Origin: Brevibacterium epidermidis NBRC 14811 | Lineage (GTDB): Bacteria; Actinomycetota; Actinomycetes; Actinomycetales; Brevibacteriaceae | DNA length: 64,000 nt | NCBI RefSeq assembly: GCF_001570805.1 | Contig: NZ_BCSJ01000018.1 | Span: 211,292-275,291 of the forward strand | Direction of reading: 5' to 3' | In this document: piece by piece, positions 33,409 to 42,038 of the stretch | Layout: the number at the start of each line of letters is the position of its first letter | Position numbering within the stretch: the first letter of the stretch is position 1 | The notes under the pieces: model-generated | Seen by the model: only the letters and a program-made list of their open reading frames with translations | What the model was told of the DNA's origin: nothing | Database searches by the model: none | Program-made: the position numbers and the translations under genes

Positions 33409-34866
33409 TCAGAAGGGGTAGGGCGCGATGGACGAGCGCATCGTCACCCACTGGGTTTCGGTGAAGGCTTCGATATTGGCCTCAGCCCCGCCGAAACGGG
33501 ATCCGTTGCCGGAGTCCTTCATCCCGCCGAAGGGGACGTTGGCCTCGTCGGAGACGGTCTGTTCGTTGATATGGACCTTCCCGGTGTCGACGAGGTCGGC
33601 CAGGTCCATGGCCAGACCCACATCGCCGAGGATGCCGAGCGAGAGTCCGTATTCACTGTCGTTGACCATCTCGGCGGCTTCTTCGAGGGTGGAGAAGCGG
33701 GCCACCGGGGCGACGGGTCCGAAGATCTCCTGCGCCCAGGCGGGGTTCGACGGGCTGAGATCCGTGAGCACTGTGGGCAGGACGAAGGCGCCTTCGCCCG
33801 GGCCTCCGGCGACGAGTGTGGCGCCGTCGGCGGTGGCTTTGTCGAGGATGTCGCGGACGTGGGTGCGCTGTTTCTCGTCGATGATCGGTCCGATCGCAAC
33901 CTCCTCGGTGGCGGGGTTGCCCACCGGCAGATTGCGGGCGCGTTCGGCCAGCTGTTCGACATAGTCGTCGTAGATGGATTCGTGGACGAGGTGGCGGCCT
34001 GTGGTCATGCAGATCTGGCCTTGGTGCATCCACGATCCGAAGGCCCCCGCGGAGGTGGCCGGACCAACCTCGGCTCCGGGCAGGACGACGAGCGCATTGT
34101 TTCCACCGAGTTCGAGGTGGCAGCGCTTGAGGAGGCGACCCGCGGCTTCGCCGACCTTGCGTCCGGCCGCAGTGGAACCGGTGAACGAGATGACGGAGAC
34201 CTCGGGAGCGGCGACGACGGCTTCACCGGCGTCAAGGCCGCCGGGCAGAACCTGGAGCAGCCCTTCGGGCAGTCCCGCCTCGGCGAAGACCTTCGCGATC
34301 GCCACTCCGGCGCACACGGCGGTGCGCGGGTCCGGCTTGAGCAGAACCGCGTTGCCCAGGGCCAGGGCCGGGGCGACGGAGCGCATGGCGAGGATGAGGG
34401 GGAAGTTGAACGGGGCGATGACGGAGACGACTCCGGCGGGCACCCGACGGGCGAAGGACCAGCGGGGTTCGTTCGAGGTGAGCACCTGCCCCTTGGGGTG
34501 GCTGGGCAGGGCGGAGGATTCGTAGCAGATGGCTTCGGCGGAGGAGATCTCGAGTGCGGCCTTCGGCGGGATGGAGCCGGCTTCTCGGATAATCCATCCG
34601 GCGATCTCATCGCCGTGTTCGGCCCACAGAGCACCGGCGCGGCGCAGCACTGCGGCCCGTTCGGCAGGAGTGGTCTTCGCCCATTCCTTCTGTGCAGCGG
34701 CGGCTCGCGTGGCGGCGGCGGTGACATCGTCGGCGCTGGCGGCACCGAGGCGGCCGAGGGTCTCACCGGTGGCCGGTTCGATGACGTCGTAGGTCTCTCC
34801 GGAGCCGGCGGTCCAGGTGCCGGTGAAGATCTTCTCGTGCCAGTCGGTTCCCAGGAAATCAGTCAT
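33409..34866 (-). CDS. aromatic aldehyde dehydrogenase (benzaldehyde/vanillin-type)
   Basis: 485 residues of the ALDH superfamily with PFNFPLILAMR, the general base E252 (LELGGNNAL) and the catalytic C286 (HQGQICMTT). The GGNNAL and QGQICM variants are typical of benzaldehyde, vanillin and p-hydroxybenzaldehyde dehydrogenases. It would turn an aromatic aldehyde into the acid taken up or further degraded by the neighbouring genes. It is the first gene of the minus-strand operon ALDH-AAHS-PrpF and divergent from iclR. GAGGACA precedes the ATG. Confidence 0.87.
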   Translation of the reverse strand: MTDFLGTDWHEKIFTGTWTAGSGETYDVIEPATGETLGRLGAASADDVTAAATRAAAAQKEWAKTTPAERAAVLRRAGALWAEHGDEIAGWIIREAGSIPPKAALEISSAEAICYESSALPSHPKGQVLTSNEPRWSFARRVPAGVVSVIAPFNFPLILAMRSVAPALALGNAVLLKPDPRTAVCAGVAIAKVFAEAGLPEGLLQVLPGGLDAGEAVVAAPEVSVISFTGSTAAGRKVGEAAGRLLKRCHLELGGNNALVVLPGAEVGPATSAGAFGSWMHQGQICMTTGRHLVHESIYDDYVEQLAERARNLPVGNPATEEVAIGPIIDEKQRTHVRDILDKATADGATLVAGGPGEGAFVLPTVLTDLSPSNPAWAQEIFGPVAPVARFSTLEEAAEMVNDSEYGLSLGILGDVGLAMDLADLVDTGKVHINEQTVSDEANVPFGGMKDSGNGSRFGGAEANIEAFTETQWVTMRSSIAPYPF

Positions 34867-34950
34867 TGTCTGTCCTCACTTCTTTGTCGGGGCGGGACTG
34901 TGGTGCACCTCTCGTCAGAGTAGTGACCCGCACCACCCGAAGCCACAGCG

Positions 34951-34967
34951 CTCCCATTCATTGAGAA
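34951..34967. promoter_or_regulatory. candidate IclR operator, copy 1 (ALDH/iclR intergenic region)
   Basis: CTCCCATTCATTGAGAA is repeated exactly at 45453-45469 upstream of pobA. It contains the interrupted palindrome ATTC-ATTGA-GAAT. It lies between the divergent ALDH and iclR genes, about 31 nt before the iclR start. Confidence 0.6.
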
Positions 34968-34984
34968 TTTCGATAGAGAGCCGC

Positions 34985-34990
34985 TAGAAT
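34985..34990 (+). promoter_or_regulatory. -10 box for leaderless iclR transcript
   Basis: TAGAAT ends 7 nt before the ATG at 34998. The candidate operator lies immediately upstream and would overlap the -35 region. Confidence 0.5.
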
Positions 34991-34997
34991 CCGAGGC

Positions 34998-35768
34998 ATG
35001 GCGAACTCTCCTTCCGGCGACTCGATGATCGATCGGCTCGTGCGTGTGCTCGCATCCTTCGACCCGGACCATCAGAGCCTGAGCACCGACGAGATCGCCG
35101 AGCGTGCCGAACTGCCGAAGTCGACGGCCTACCGACTCATCGGTGAGATGATGCGTCACGATCTGCTCCAGCGCGACCCCAATGGGCGTATCCGAATCGG
35201 AGTCGGGATGTGGGAGCTGTCGAACCGCGCCTCCGATGCCGTCGATCTGGCTTCGGTGGCCAGGCCGCACATGATGGGTGTACACGAGTTCGTCGGTGAG
35301 AACACCCAGTTGGGCATTCTGCGGGAGCGGGAGGTGCTCATCATCGAGCGCATGTCGGCGCCGAATGCGGTCATCCACCGGTCGAAGACCGCCGGTCGGC
35401 TGCCGGCTCATGCGTCGTCCTGCGGACTCGTGCTCTTGGCGTATGCGCCCAAACATGTGCGTGAGGCGTATCTGCGGGGTCCGCTGGCCGCACTCACGGA
35501 GAAGACGACGACGGATCCTGCCGCCCTGCGCAAGATGTTCACCTCGATCCGGTCTCACCATTTCGCGGAGCTGTCCGGCCATATCGATGAGGGCACGACA
35601 GGCATCACGGTTCCTGTCTTCGATGCCGGTGGGGCGGCGATCGCCGGGCTTGGCGTCGTCATCGATTCGGAGCACCGGAAAGGTGTGCCCGCGATCATGC
35701 GGGTCCTACGGACCGCCTCGGCGAGGATCACGCAGGATCTCTCAGCCGATCATCGATTCGCCGGCTGA
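34998..35768 (+). CDS. IclR-family transcriptional regulator
   Basis: 256 residues. An N-terminal winged helix (LSTDEIAERAELPKSTAYRL) is followed by the IclR effector-binding domain (LPAHASSCGLVLLAY, GITVPVFDAGGAAIAGLGV). IclR proteins such as PcaR, PobR and PcaU control aromatic catabolism. Its divergence from the ALDH operon and the identical 17-nt motif before pobA suggest it controls both. The ATG at 34998 appears leaderless, although GAGG close by could weakly assist. Confidence 0.9.
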   Translation: MANSPSGDSMIDRLVRVLASFDPDHQSLSTDEIAERAELPKSTAYRLIGEMMRHDLLQRDPNGRIRIGVGMWELSNRASDAVDLASVARPHMMGVHEFVGENTQLGILREREVLIIERMSAPNAVIHRSKTAGRLPAHASSCGLVLLAYAPKHVREAYLRGPLAALTEKTTTDPAALRKMFTSIRSHHFAELSGHIDEGTTGITVPVFDAGGAAIAGLGVVIDSEHRKGVPAIMRVLRTASARITQDLSADHRFAG

Positions 35769-35784
35769 ACCGGATCGCCGCGAC

Positions 35785-36171
35785 TCAGATCAGCACTCCG
35801 ACGATCAGGCAGAGCACACCGAGCAGCGGCAGAGTGCCCTGTTTGATCGCGGAGGCGAGCAGCTCACGGCTTGAGAGTGCGAGCACCAGTGCTGCGGCGA
35901 GCATCGATCCTGCCCCGACGAAGACGAGGGTGAGACCGACCGCAGCAGAGCCTGCACCGAAGACGATGAGGCCGATGAACACAGCGAGTGCCAAGAAGAG
36001 GTTGTAGAAGCCCTGGTTGAAGGCCAGGGACTTCGTCGTCTCGGCCTCGGCCTCGGTGGTGCCGAATGTGGCGCGGGCACGTGGACTCGTCCAGGCGATG
36101 GACTCCAGGTAGAAGATGAAGACGTGCAGGGCGGCGGCGAGGCCGGCGACGACGAGTCCGGCGATCGTCAT
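35785..36171 (-). CDS. DUF1304 family membrane protein
   Basis: 128 residues with four membrane helices; family hallmarks are HVFIFYLESIAW near the start and NQGFYNLFLA in the middle. The family is widespread and has no established function. It overlaps the DUF2277 gene by 4 nt (ATGA), so the two are co-translated. Confidence 0.9.
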   Translation of the reverse strand: MTIAGLVVAGLAAALHVFIFYLESIAWTSPRARATFGTTEAEAETTKSLAFNQGFYNLFLALAVFIGLIVFGAGSAAVGLTLVFVGAGSMLAAALVLALSSRELLASAIKQGTLPLLGVLCLIVGVLI

Positions 36172-36431
36172 GCGCGACCTGCGAATCTCGCTCGTCGCTT
36201 CTCCGCTTCCTCCTCTCGATTCTTCGGCGGCGCGTTCGTCACCAGCGCATCGAGGAGGTGCTGGGTGGTGTGCGCGATCTCCTCGACAGCGGCGTCGAAG
36301 GCTTCGGCATTGGCCTGCGAGGGCTTCGTCGTCCCGGCGATCTTGCGCACGTACTGCAGGGCGGCGGCGTGGACTTCGTCGGAGGTGGCGGCGGGTTCGA
36401 AATTATGGAGTGTTCTGATGTTTCTGCACAT
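36168..36431 (-). CDS. DUF2277 family protein
   Basis: 87 residues starting MCRNIRTLHNFEP, the very conserved family N-terminus, followed by ATSDEVHAAALQYVRKI. Small soluble protein of unknown function. The frame stays open upstream, but the conserved start and a TACCGT box 6 nt before the ATG fix the beginning at 36431. First gene of a two-gene unit with DUF1304. Confidence 0.9.
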   Translation of the reverse strand: MCRNIRTLHNFEPAATSDEVHAAALQYVRKIAGTTKPSQANAEAFDAAVEEIAHTTQHLLDALVTNAPPKNREEEAEKRRARFAGRA

Positions 36432-36437
36432 GCCAAA

Positions 36438-36443
36438 ACGGTA
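36438..36443 (-). promoter_or_regulatory. -10 box for leaderless DUF2277 transcript
   Basis: On the minus strand TACCGT is followed by 6 nt and the ATG at 36431. The same hexamer and spacing precede the DUF222/HNH gene. Confidence 0.5.
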
Positions 36444-36494
36444 CCCCTCGGCACTGACGCAGCACAGATGTTCCGCCGATACACTGAGGCCACA

Positions 36495-37244
36495 ATGGAG
36501 ATCGGGAGAGAGATGACGCCAGCAGAGACAGCCCTGACAACGCAGCAGATCGAGAGCATCCGTCAGCTGCGGCTGGATTTCTCGCAGCTGATCATGCACC
36601 ACCGATTCGTCATCGACGAGGTGCTCACGAAGATCTCGATCCTGCGCGAGGAGTCCGTCCACACGCGCAGCTACAACCCGATCGAGCACATCTCCTCTCG
36701 CGTGAAGTCGCCGCGGAGCCTGCTGGAGAAGGTCCATCGTCGGGGCCTGCCGCTCGACACCGAGATCATCCGGCGGGAGATCACCGACATCGCGGGCATC
36801 CGCATCACCTGCAGCTTCATCGCCGACACCTATCACGTCCTCGAGCTGCTCACCGCGCAGAACGACGTCCGCCTCGTCGAGGTCAAGGACTACATCGCAG
36901 AGCCGAAGCCCAACGGCTACCGCAGCCTGCACGCGATCCTCGAGGTCCCGGTGTTCCTCCGCAGCGGGCCGACCCCGGTCATCTGCGAGGTGCAGATCCG
37001 CACGATCGCGATGGACTTCTGGGCGAGCCTCGAACACAAGATCCACTACAAGTTCGACGGCGACGTTCCCGAACGTCTCATCGGCGAGCTCACCGAGGCG
37101 GCCGACGCGGCTAGTGAACTCGACCGGAAGATGGAACGCCTCCACGCCGAGGTCAGAAGCGGTTCACCGGATGTCGATTCCGGCGAGGAGTTCGACGAGG
37201 AGGCTCTGCGGATCCTTTGGGACCTCAGTCGGCGGGAGGGCTAG
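36495..37244 (+). CDS. small alarmone synthetase (RelA/SpoT synthetase-domain, GTP pyrophosphokinase family)
   Basis: 249 residues: a single (p)ppGpp synthetase domain without hydrolase, TGS or ACT domains. Motifs are DIAGIRITCSF, EPKPNGYRSLHAI and EVQIRTIAMDFWASLEHKI, as in B. subtilis SasB/YjbM-type enzymes. It would make (p)ppGpp from GTP/GDP and ATP in response to transcriptional induction. The ATG at 36495 has GAGG 5 nt upstream; a later in-frame ATG at 36513 is an alternative. The 3' end overlaps the convergent reductase gene by 20 nt. Confidence 0.88.
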   Translation: MEIGREMTPAETALTTQQIESIRQLRLDFSQLIMHHRFVIDEVLTKISILREESVHTRSYNPIEHISSRVKSPRSLLEKVHRRGLPLDTEIIRREITDIAGIRITCSFIADTYHVLELLTAQNDVRLVEVKDYIAEPKPNGYRSLHAILEVPVFLRSGPTPVICEVQIRTIAMDFWASLEHKIHYKFDGDVPERLIGELTEAADAASELDRKMERLHAEVRSGSPDVDSGEEFDEEALRILWDLSRREG

Positions 37245-37803
37245 ACCTCTTGGGTCGGTACGTCCGGCCGAAGCTGCGGGCGTTCGCCGTATCGATCGTC
37301 TCGAGCTCCCAGTCGACCCGCCGTCCGCCGGGAACATCGAAGATCCGGGTGCCGTCGCCGAGGAAAACCGGGGCGACGTAGACCTGGAGTTCGTCGATGA
37401 GGTCGACCTCGAGCGCTTGCCGGGCGATATCGGCGCTGATGATCTGGATGTCACGGTCACCAGCGATGGCCTGGGCCCTCTCGACCGCCTCAGTGATGGT
37501 GCAGTTCATCGCGGTCACCGAGGCGTCCCCGGCCAAATCCTCGGGACGGTGGGTGAGGATGATCTCCGTCCCTGACCACGCACCGCCGTAAGCCTCGGAC
37601 GTCAGCTCATCGCGTTCGTCGGCCTGCGTCTTGGCCGCGTCGTAGCCGCGGCGGCCGGAGATGATGACGGCAACCTTCGACGCCATGCCCTCGGTGGTGC
37701 CTTCGGCGTTCGGTTCGGAGGCCGAGAGCCACGACATGTCATGGCCCGGCCCGGCGATGAATCCGTCGATCGAACAAGTGAAGCCCCATGCCACTTTTCC
37801 CAT
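37225..37803 (-). CDS. dihydrofolate reductase-like (RibD C-terminal domain) protein
   Basis: 192 residues with the DHFR/RibD-C fold: VAWGFTCSIDGFIAGPGHDMSWL at the start (shown as typical SIDGFIA), then ISGRRGYD, and YVAPVFLGDGTRIFD. Many actinobacterial paralogues exist; the substrate is unknown, and this is probably not the folate enzyme. The ATG at 37803 follows a purine-rich GAGGGGGAG. A TTGCA-GAT-TGCAA inverted repeat lies 36 nt upstream. Convergent with the alarmone synthetase gene. Confidence 0.82.
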   Translation of the reverse strand: MGKVAWGFTCSIDGFIAGPGHDMSWLSASEPNAEGTTEGMASKVAVIISGRRGYDAAKTQADERDELTSEAYGGAWSGTEIILTHRPEDLAGDASVTAMNCTITEAVERAQAIAGDRDIQIISADIARQALEVDLIDELQVYVAPVFLGDGTRIFDVPGGRRVDWELETIDTANARSFGRTYRPKRSSPPAD

Positions 37804-37838
37804 CGCTCCCCCTCGAGCCGCAGCGATCATCAATCTAG

Positions 37839-37851
37839 TTGCAGATTGCAA
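37839..37851. promoter_or_regulatory. short inverted repeat, candidate operator
   Basis: TTGCA-GAT-TGCAA lies between the divergent reductase and SDR genes, 36 nt before the reductase start. It has the size of a dimeric-regulator site; no matching regulator gene is adjacent. Confidence 0.3.
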
Positions 37852-38002
37852 TCAGTTAACCACTGTTGCCAGCCTCGATCAATGCCCCGTGTGACCGAAC
37901 AGGCCGACTTACAGCGGAATATTCTCCGACTCTTCCTCGTTACGCCTAGTGAGGACCACATCAGCGGGGTCCCGAAGATTTTCGAGAAAGAAGGTCATCA
38001 CC

Positions 38003-38761
38003 ATGGCAGATTTCACGGACAAGGTCGCGCTCGTCACCGGCGGCGGATCGGGGCTCGGGGAGGCGATCTCCAAGGACCTCGCCTCCAAGGGCGCGAAGGT
38101 CGTCCTCACCGACATCAATCTCGAGGCAGCCGAGCGTGTCGCCCGCGAGATCACCGAGGCCGGAGGCACCGCCTCGGCGATCCAGCAGGACACGTCCTCG
38201 AAGGAGGACTCGGAGAAGGTCGTCAAGTTCGCCGTCGACACCTACGGCGGACTCAACTTCGCCGTGAACAACGCGGGCATCGGCGGCAAGCAGGCTCCCG
38301 CCGGCGAGACGGACCTCGATTCCTGGGATCAGGTCATCGACGTCAACCTCAACGGCGTGCTCTACGGCATGCGTTTCCAGATCCCGGCCATGCTCAAGGC
38401 CGGCGCGAAGGACTCCGCCATCGTCAATATGGCCTCGATCCACGGAACCGTCGCCGCGATCAACAACGGCGCCTACACGGCTGCCAAGCACGGCGTCGTC
38501 GGCATCACGAAGAATGCCGCCGCCGAATACGGCGCCGAGGGTCTGCGCATCAACGCCGTTGGTCCCGGCTACATCACGACCCCGCTGCTGGAATCGAACC
38601 TCGACGCCGAGACGCTCGAGGGGCTCAAGGCCAAGCACCCCCTCGGCCGCTTGGGCACCGCCGACGAGGTCGCAAAGGTCGTATCGTTCCTGCTCTCCGA
38701 CGATGCCTCGTTCGTCACCGGCGCCTATTACCTCATTGACGGCGGCTACACCGCGGTGTGA
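38003..38761 (+). CDS. short-chain dehydrogenase/reductase
   Basis: 252 residues of the classical SDR type: GGGSGLGEA (NAD(P)-binding), NNAGIGG, the catalytic Ser of NMASIHG, and YTAAK 12 residues later. D36-region VVLTDINLE suggests a preference for NAD. Substrate unknown. The ATG at 38003 has AGAAGG upstream; a longer frame from 37949 has no family support. It is separated by a perfect hairpin from the convergent multicopper oxidase. Confidence 0.88.
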   Translation: MADFTDKVALVTGGGSGLGEAISKDLASKGAKVVLTDINLEAAERVAREITEAGGTASAIQQDTSSKEDSEKVVKFAVDTYGGLNFAVNNAGIGGKQAPAGETDLDSWDQVIDVNLNGVLYGMRFQIPAMLKAGAKDSAIVNMASIHGTVAAINNGAYTAAKHGVVGITKNAAAEYGAEGLRINAVGPGYITTPLLESNLDAETLEGLKAKHPLGRLGTADEVAKVVSFLLSDDASFVTGAYYLIDGGYTAV

Positions 38762-38777
38762 TCGCTCTGTCGATGAC

Positions 38778-38810
38778 GCACGAGCACTGTCACCGCCTCA
38801 GTGCTCGTGC
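38778..38810. terminator. perfect 12-bp hairpin between convergent SDR and multicopper oxidase genes
   Basis: GCACGAGCACTG and CAGTGCTCGTGC pair perfectly around a 9-nt loop. The right arm forms the final codons of the oxidase gene. Confidence 0.75.
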
Positions 38811-40306
38811 CCGGCCCCGTCATGCCCGGCCGGCACCCCGACTTCTGCCTCCTGACCTCGCTCGATGACGACGAACTGGCCCATCATGCCCTCGTCCTCG
38901 TGCAGCAGCATGTGGCAGTGATACATGTACGGCATCGTCGGGTCGGCGTAGTCCTCGAATCGCATGAGCAGTCGGTAGTCGCGATTCGGTTCGAGGTAGA
39001 TCGTGTCCTTCCTTCCGCTCATCTCCACCGGCGGCGTCTCCCCGTCGACCGAGAGCACCTCGAACTGCACGTCATGGATATGGAAGCTGTGAGGGATCGG
39101 CTGCTTGCTGCGCACCTCCCACACCTCGGTGTCGCCGACGTAGGCCACCTCGTCGATGCGGTTCATGTCCATCCGCTCACCGTTGATCTCACGTTCCTCG
39201 AGTTCGAACTTGCGGGTCGTGGCTGCCTCAGCCTCAACTAGGGCATCGTCCCCAGCATGCGACGACGGCGACCATGCGGGTTCCGGAGCAGGTGTCAGGG
39301 TCTCGGCCGCACGGAATTCGAGAACGTCGAAGGAATCGTGTCCGCCCATCGTCGCCGGCACCGCTACCCCGCCGAGGTCGACCTCGGCCGAGCGCATCCG
39401 CACCGTCTCACCTGCGGTGAAGTCGACGACCACCTCGGCGCGCTCACCCGGTGCCAACCTCAGCCGATCGACCTCGGCAGGTTCGTCGAGGAGTCCGCCG
39501 TCACCGGCGATGAGATCCATCGACCGATCGGGGAATTCGAAGGCGTACGTCCTCGCCGTCGATCCGTTGAGCAGACGCAGCCGCACCTTCTCCGATGTCA
39601 CCTCCTGCACCCCGCCGATGGTGCCGTTGACCATGACGGTGTCGCCGAGCATCCCCGGTTCGGCCCCGTCGTCGCTGAGCTCGAGCTCACCATCGTCGAA
39701 AGACTTGTCCTGGACGATGAGCGGGAGATCGTCGACGCCGTACTCGTCCGGCAGATCCGCGTCGGCGCTAGCATCGTCGTCGAGGATGACCATCCCAGCC
39801 AGCCCTTTGTACACGTGGTCTTCGGTCTTCCCGTGGGGATGCGGGTGGTACCACAGGGTCGACGCCTGCTGGTCGATCGTCCAGTGCGGCTTCCACGTCT
39901 GACCAGGATCGATCATCTGATGCGGACCGCCGTCCATCGTCGCCGGCAGATGCATCCCGTGCCAGTGCACGCTCGTCGCTTCGTCGAGGTCGTTCGCAAC
40001 GTCGACGGCGACTTTCTCCCCGCGTTCGGCCCGCAGGGTGGGTCCGAGAAATGACCCATTGAATCCCCAGGTCTCCGTCGGTCCGTCCTGACCGGGAAAC
40101 TCAGTCGACCCTTTCTCAGCGGTGAGGTCGAAGGTGCGCACTCCGCCGTTGACCGTCGATTCCGCCAACGGCGGGATGGCCAGTTCATTCGTGAACTCGG
40201 CCTCCGTCACCGAGGTGGTCGACACTCCGCAGGCAGCCAGCCCGACCGCGACGACCACCGCGACAGCGGCCCCGGCAGCGACCGAGGCGTGCGGGCGCCG
40301 TCTCAT
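38798..40306 (-). CDS. multicopper oxidase, lipoprotein
   Basis: 502 residues. The signal peptide has a lipobox (LAAC, Cys at about residue 25), so the enzyme is anchored outside the membrane. Three cupredoxin domains carry the copper motifs HWHG, WYHPHPHG, HSFHIHDVQF and HCHMLLHEDEGMM. CueO/FtsP-like; it may oxidise Cu(I), Mn(II) or phenolics. The methionine- and histidine-rich end (AGHDGAGHEH) may bind copper. The start overlaps the upstream membrane-protein stop by 4 nt. A divergent two-component system lies just beyond. Confidence 0.9.
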   Translation of the reverse strand: MRRRPHASVAAGAAVAVVVAVGLAACGVSTTSVTEAEFTNELAIPPLAESTVNGGVRTFDLTAEKGSTEFPGQDGPTETWGFNGSFLGPTLRAERGEKVAVDVANDLDEATSVHWHGMHLPATMDGGPHQMIDPGQTWKPHWTIDQQASTLWYHPHPHGKTEDHVYKGLAGMVILDDDASADADLPDEYGVDDLPLIVQDKSFDDGELELSDDGAEPGMLGDTVMVNGTIGGVQEVTSEKVRLRLLNGSTARTYAFEFPDRSMDLIAGDGGLLDEPAEVDRLRLAPGERAEVVVDFTAGETVRMRSAEVDLGGVAVPATMGGHDSFDVLEFRAAETLTPAPEPAWSPSSHAGDDALVEAEAATTRKFELEEREINGERMDMNRIDEVAYVGDTEVWEVRSKQPIPHSFHIHDVQFEVLSVDGETPPVEMSGRKDTIYLEPNRDYRLLMRFEDYADPTMPYMYHCHMLLHEDEGMMGQFVVIERGQEAEVGVPAGHDGAGHEH

Positions 40307-40707
40307 CGCTGCTCCCGCTTCCCGAGCATCGCCTGGATTCCGTAGGCTGCCAGTCCGGTGAGGGCGCCGATCCCGGCGCCCATCGCCACGCTGGGGATGA
40401 AGGCCATGAGCATGGAGGGGCCTGCGCCGGTCATTCCGGTACTGGCGAGCAGGCCTCCGAGGGCGAGGTTGAGGAACCCGTATGCGGCACCGCAGATCGT
40501 CAGAGTGAGCACGGGCCGAGCGACGCGGGCGAAGCCGACGGTCCCGATCCACACCGCTCCGGTGAGACCGAGCAGAGTGAGGGCGCGGACGGCACCGTCA
40601 CCGAGGATGGGCCACAGTCCGGTCAGCGGCCACAGCAGTGCCAGAGAGGACAGACCGACGATGAGCGGCCAGGACAGGGGACGTTTCGAATGTGTTGTCG
40701 TATTCAT
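40303..40707 (-). CDS. hypothetical membrane protein upstream of the multicopper oxidase
   Basis: 134 residues with four membrane helices and no recognised family. Co-transcribed and translationally coupled (ATGA) with the multicopper oxidase, so it probably assists the oxidase or senses the same stress. The ATG at 40707 directly abuts AGGAG, which is unusually close; an in-frame ATG at 40743 adds 12 residues and may be the true start. Confidence 0.7.
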   Translation of the reverse strand: MNTTTHSKRPLSWPLIVGLSSLALLWPLTGLWPILGDGAVRALTLLGLTGAVWIGTVGFARVARPVLTLTICGAAYGFLNLALGGLLASTGMTGAGPSMLMAFIPSVAMGAGIGALTGLAAYGIQAMLGKREQR

Positions 40708-40847
40708 CTCCTCTACTCTTCCGGTCGGCCGGATCTGCCACATCGACGCTGAGGCGTCAGTTCCTCCCGCCCCGAGGCGAGGCTCGAGTCGCCTGGAGGC
40801 GGTTGCCCGATCGACGCCGAACGACTGCGGCGGACGCGTTTGCTCCG

Positions 40848-40853
40848 TAGTCT
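40848..40853 (+). promoter_or_regulatory. -10 box for leaderless histidine-kinase transcript
   Basis: TAGTCT ends 6 nt before the ATG at 40860. No ribosome site is present. Confidence 0.5.
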
Positions 40854-40859
40854 TGGACT

Positions 40860-42038
40860 ATGGGTTCGGCAGATGTGAGTGAGACGGGTGAAGAGCGCGA
40901 GCGCCTCGAACCGTGGCTGACTGATGCCTCCCTGGCTGTTGCGGTGACCCTGGTGATCTCGCTGGTCATCGCCGCCGATGCCGAGTCCTCCCCGCTGCCC
41001 GGCGTCGCCTGGGCGATCGGTTTCGGTGCCCTGATGCTCCTGCGTCGCCGTCTGCCGCTGACCGTTCTGGCCGTGACCGTGTTCGGGATCTTCGCCTACT
41101 ACGCTCTGAATCTGCCGCCGATCGGCATGGTCCTGCCCGCGGTCGGTGCCCTCTACTCGACTGCCGAGGTGCGGCGCACCTCATGGGCGGTGCTCGGTGC
41201 CGCGGTCTTGATTGCCGTGTCGACGTTCTACCGGTTCGATGACCTCGATCCGCGCGCCCAACTGACCGGGTACGGCTTCGTCACCGAACTTGCCCTGGCA
41301 GCCGCCGCGATCGCCCTGGGGTCCGTGGTCCGTTTGGTCCGGGAGACCCGTACGCAGTCGGCGCGCATCGCCGCCCTCACCACTGCCGAGGAGTCCCGAG
41401 CCGCCGAGGCGCGGATGCACTCCGAACGAGTGCGCATCGCCCGCGACCTCCACGACACGATCGGCCATACCCTGTCCGTGGCTTCCCTGCACACCTCAGT
41501 GGCGGCCGAGGCCGTGGATCCGGACGACCGCGCGGCCGCACTCGAACGGGTGCGCGGTGCGACCTCGGAGGCACTGCGGGAACTGCGTCGCACGGTCAAG
41601 GTCCTCCGCGAGGAGTCCGCAGGTGTGACCGACCCGGGACCTGCCTCGGCGCTGGGGTTGGCTTCGATCTCCACCGTCATCGAGGCGGCCCGAGCCGCCG
41701 GCCTCGACGTCACGGTCGACCTCGGTGTCGATCCGGCACGGCTGCCGCGAGCCGTCGATGCGGCGGCATTTCGAATCGTCCAGGAGTCGGTGACGAACGT
41801 GCTCCGCCATTCCGGGGCGAGCGCGGCCCAGGTCTCTGCTCAGGTGCAAGGCGACGAACTCATCGTACGCATTGTCGATGACGGTGTCGGCGGAACCACG
41901 GGCTCGGAGCCTGGTGCCGGCATCCGCGGGATGACGGAACGGGCGGGGCTGCTCGGGGGTCGCCTCGCTGCTGGACCGAACGTTGAAGGATTTGAAGTGA
42001 TCGCGCGTCTGCCGATCGAGGTTGAGGAGAACGAATGA
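40860..42038 (+). CDS. NarL-type sensor histidine kinase
   Basis: 392 residues. About five membrane helices (residues ~22-160) form a small sensor with little extracellular sequence. The HisKA_3 dimerisation domain follows, with phospho-acceptor H198 (ARDLHDTIGH), then the HATPase domain (ESVTNVLRHSGAS, IVDDGVGG, GIRGMTERAGLLGG). The stimulus is unknown; it is divergent from the multicopper oxidase pair. The stop overlaps the response-regulator start by 4 nt. Confidence 0.92.
   Translation: MGSADVSETGEERERLEPWLTDASLAVAVTLVISLVIAADAESSPLPGVAWAIGFGALMLLRRRLPLTVLAVTVFGIFAYYALNLPPIGMVLPAVGALYSTAEVRRTSWAVLGAAVLIAVSTFYRFDDLDPRAQLTGYGFVTELALAAAAIALGSVVRLVRETRTQSARIAALTTAEESRAAEARMHSERVRIARDLHDTIGHTLSVASLHTSVAAEAVDPDDRAAALERVRGATSEALRELRRTVKVLREESAGVTDPGPASALGLASISTVIEAARAAGLDVTVDLGVDPARLPRAVDAAAFRIVQESVTNVLRHSGASAAQVSAQVQGDELIVRIVDDGVGGTTGSEPGAGIRGMTERAGLLGGRLAAGPNVEGFEVIARLPIEVEENE

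Noticed and set aside
36258..36494. Upstream extension of the alarmone synthetase frame.
   Set aside because: It overlaps the oppositely oriented DUF2277 gene, and the extra residues are Gly-rich without family similarity; GAGG before 36495 supports the shorter form.
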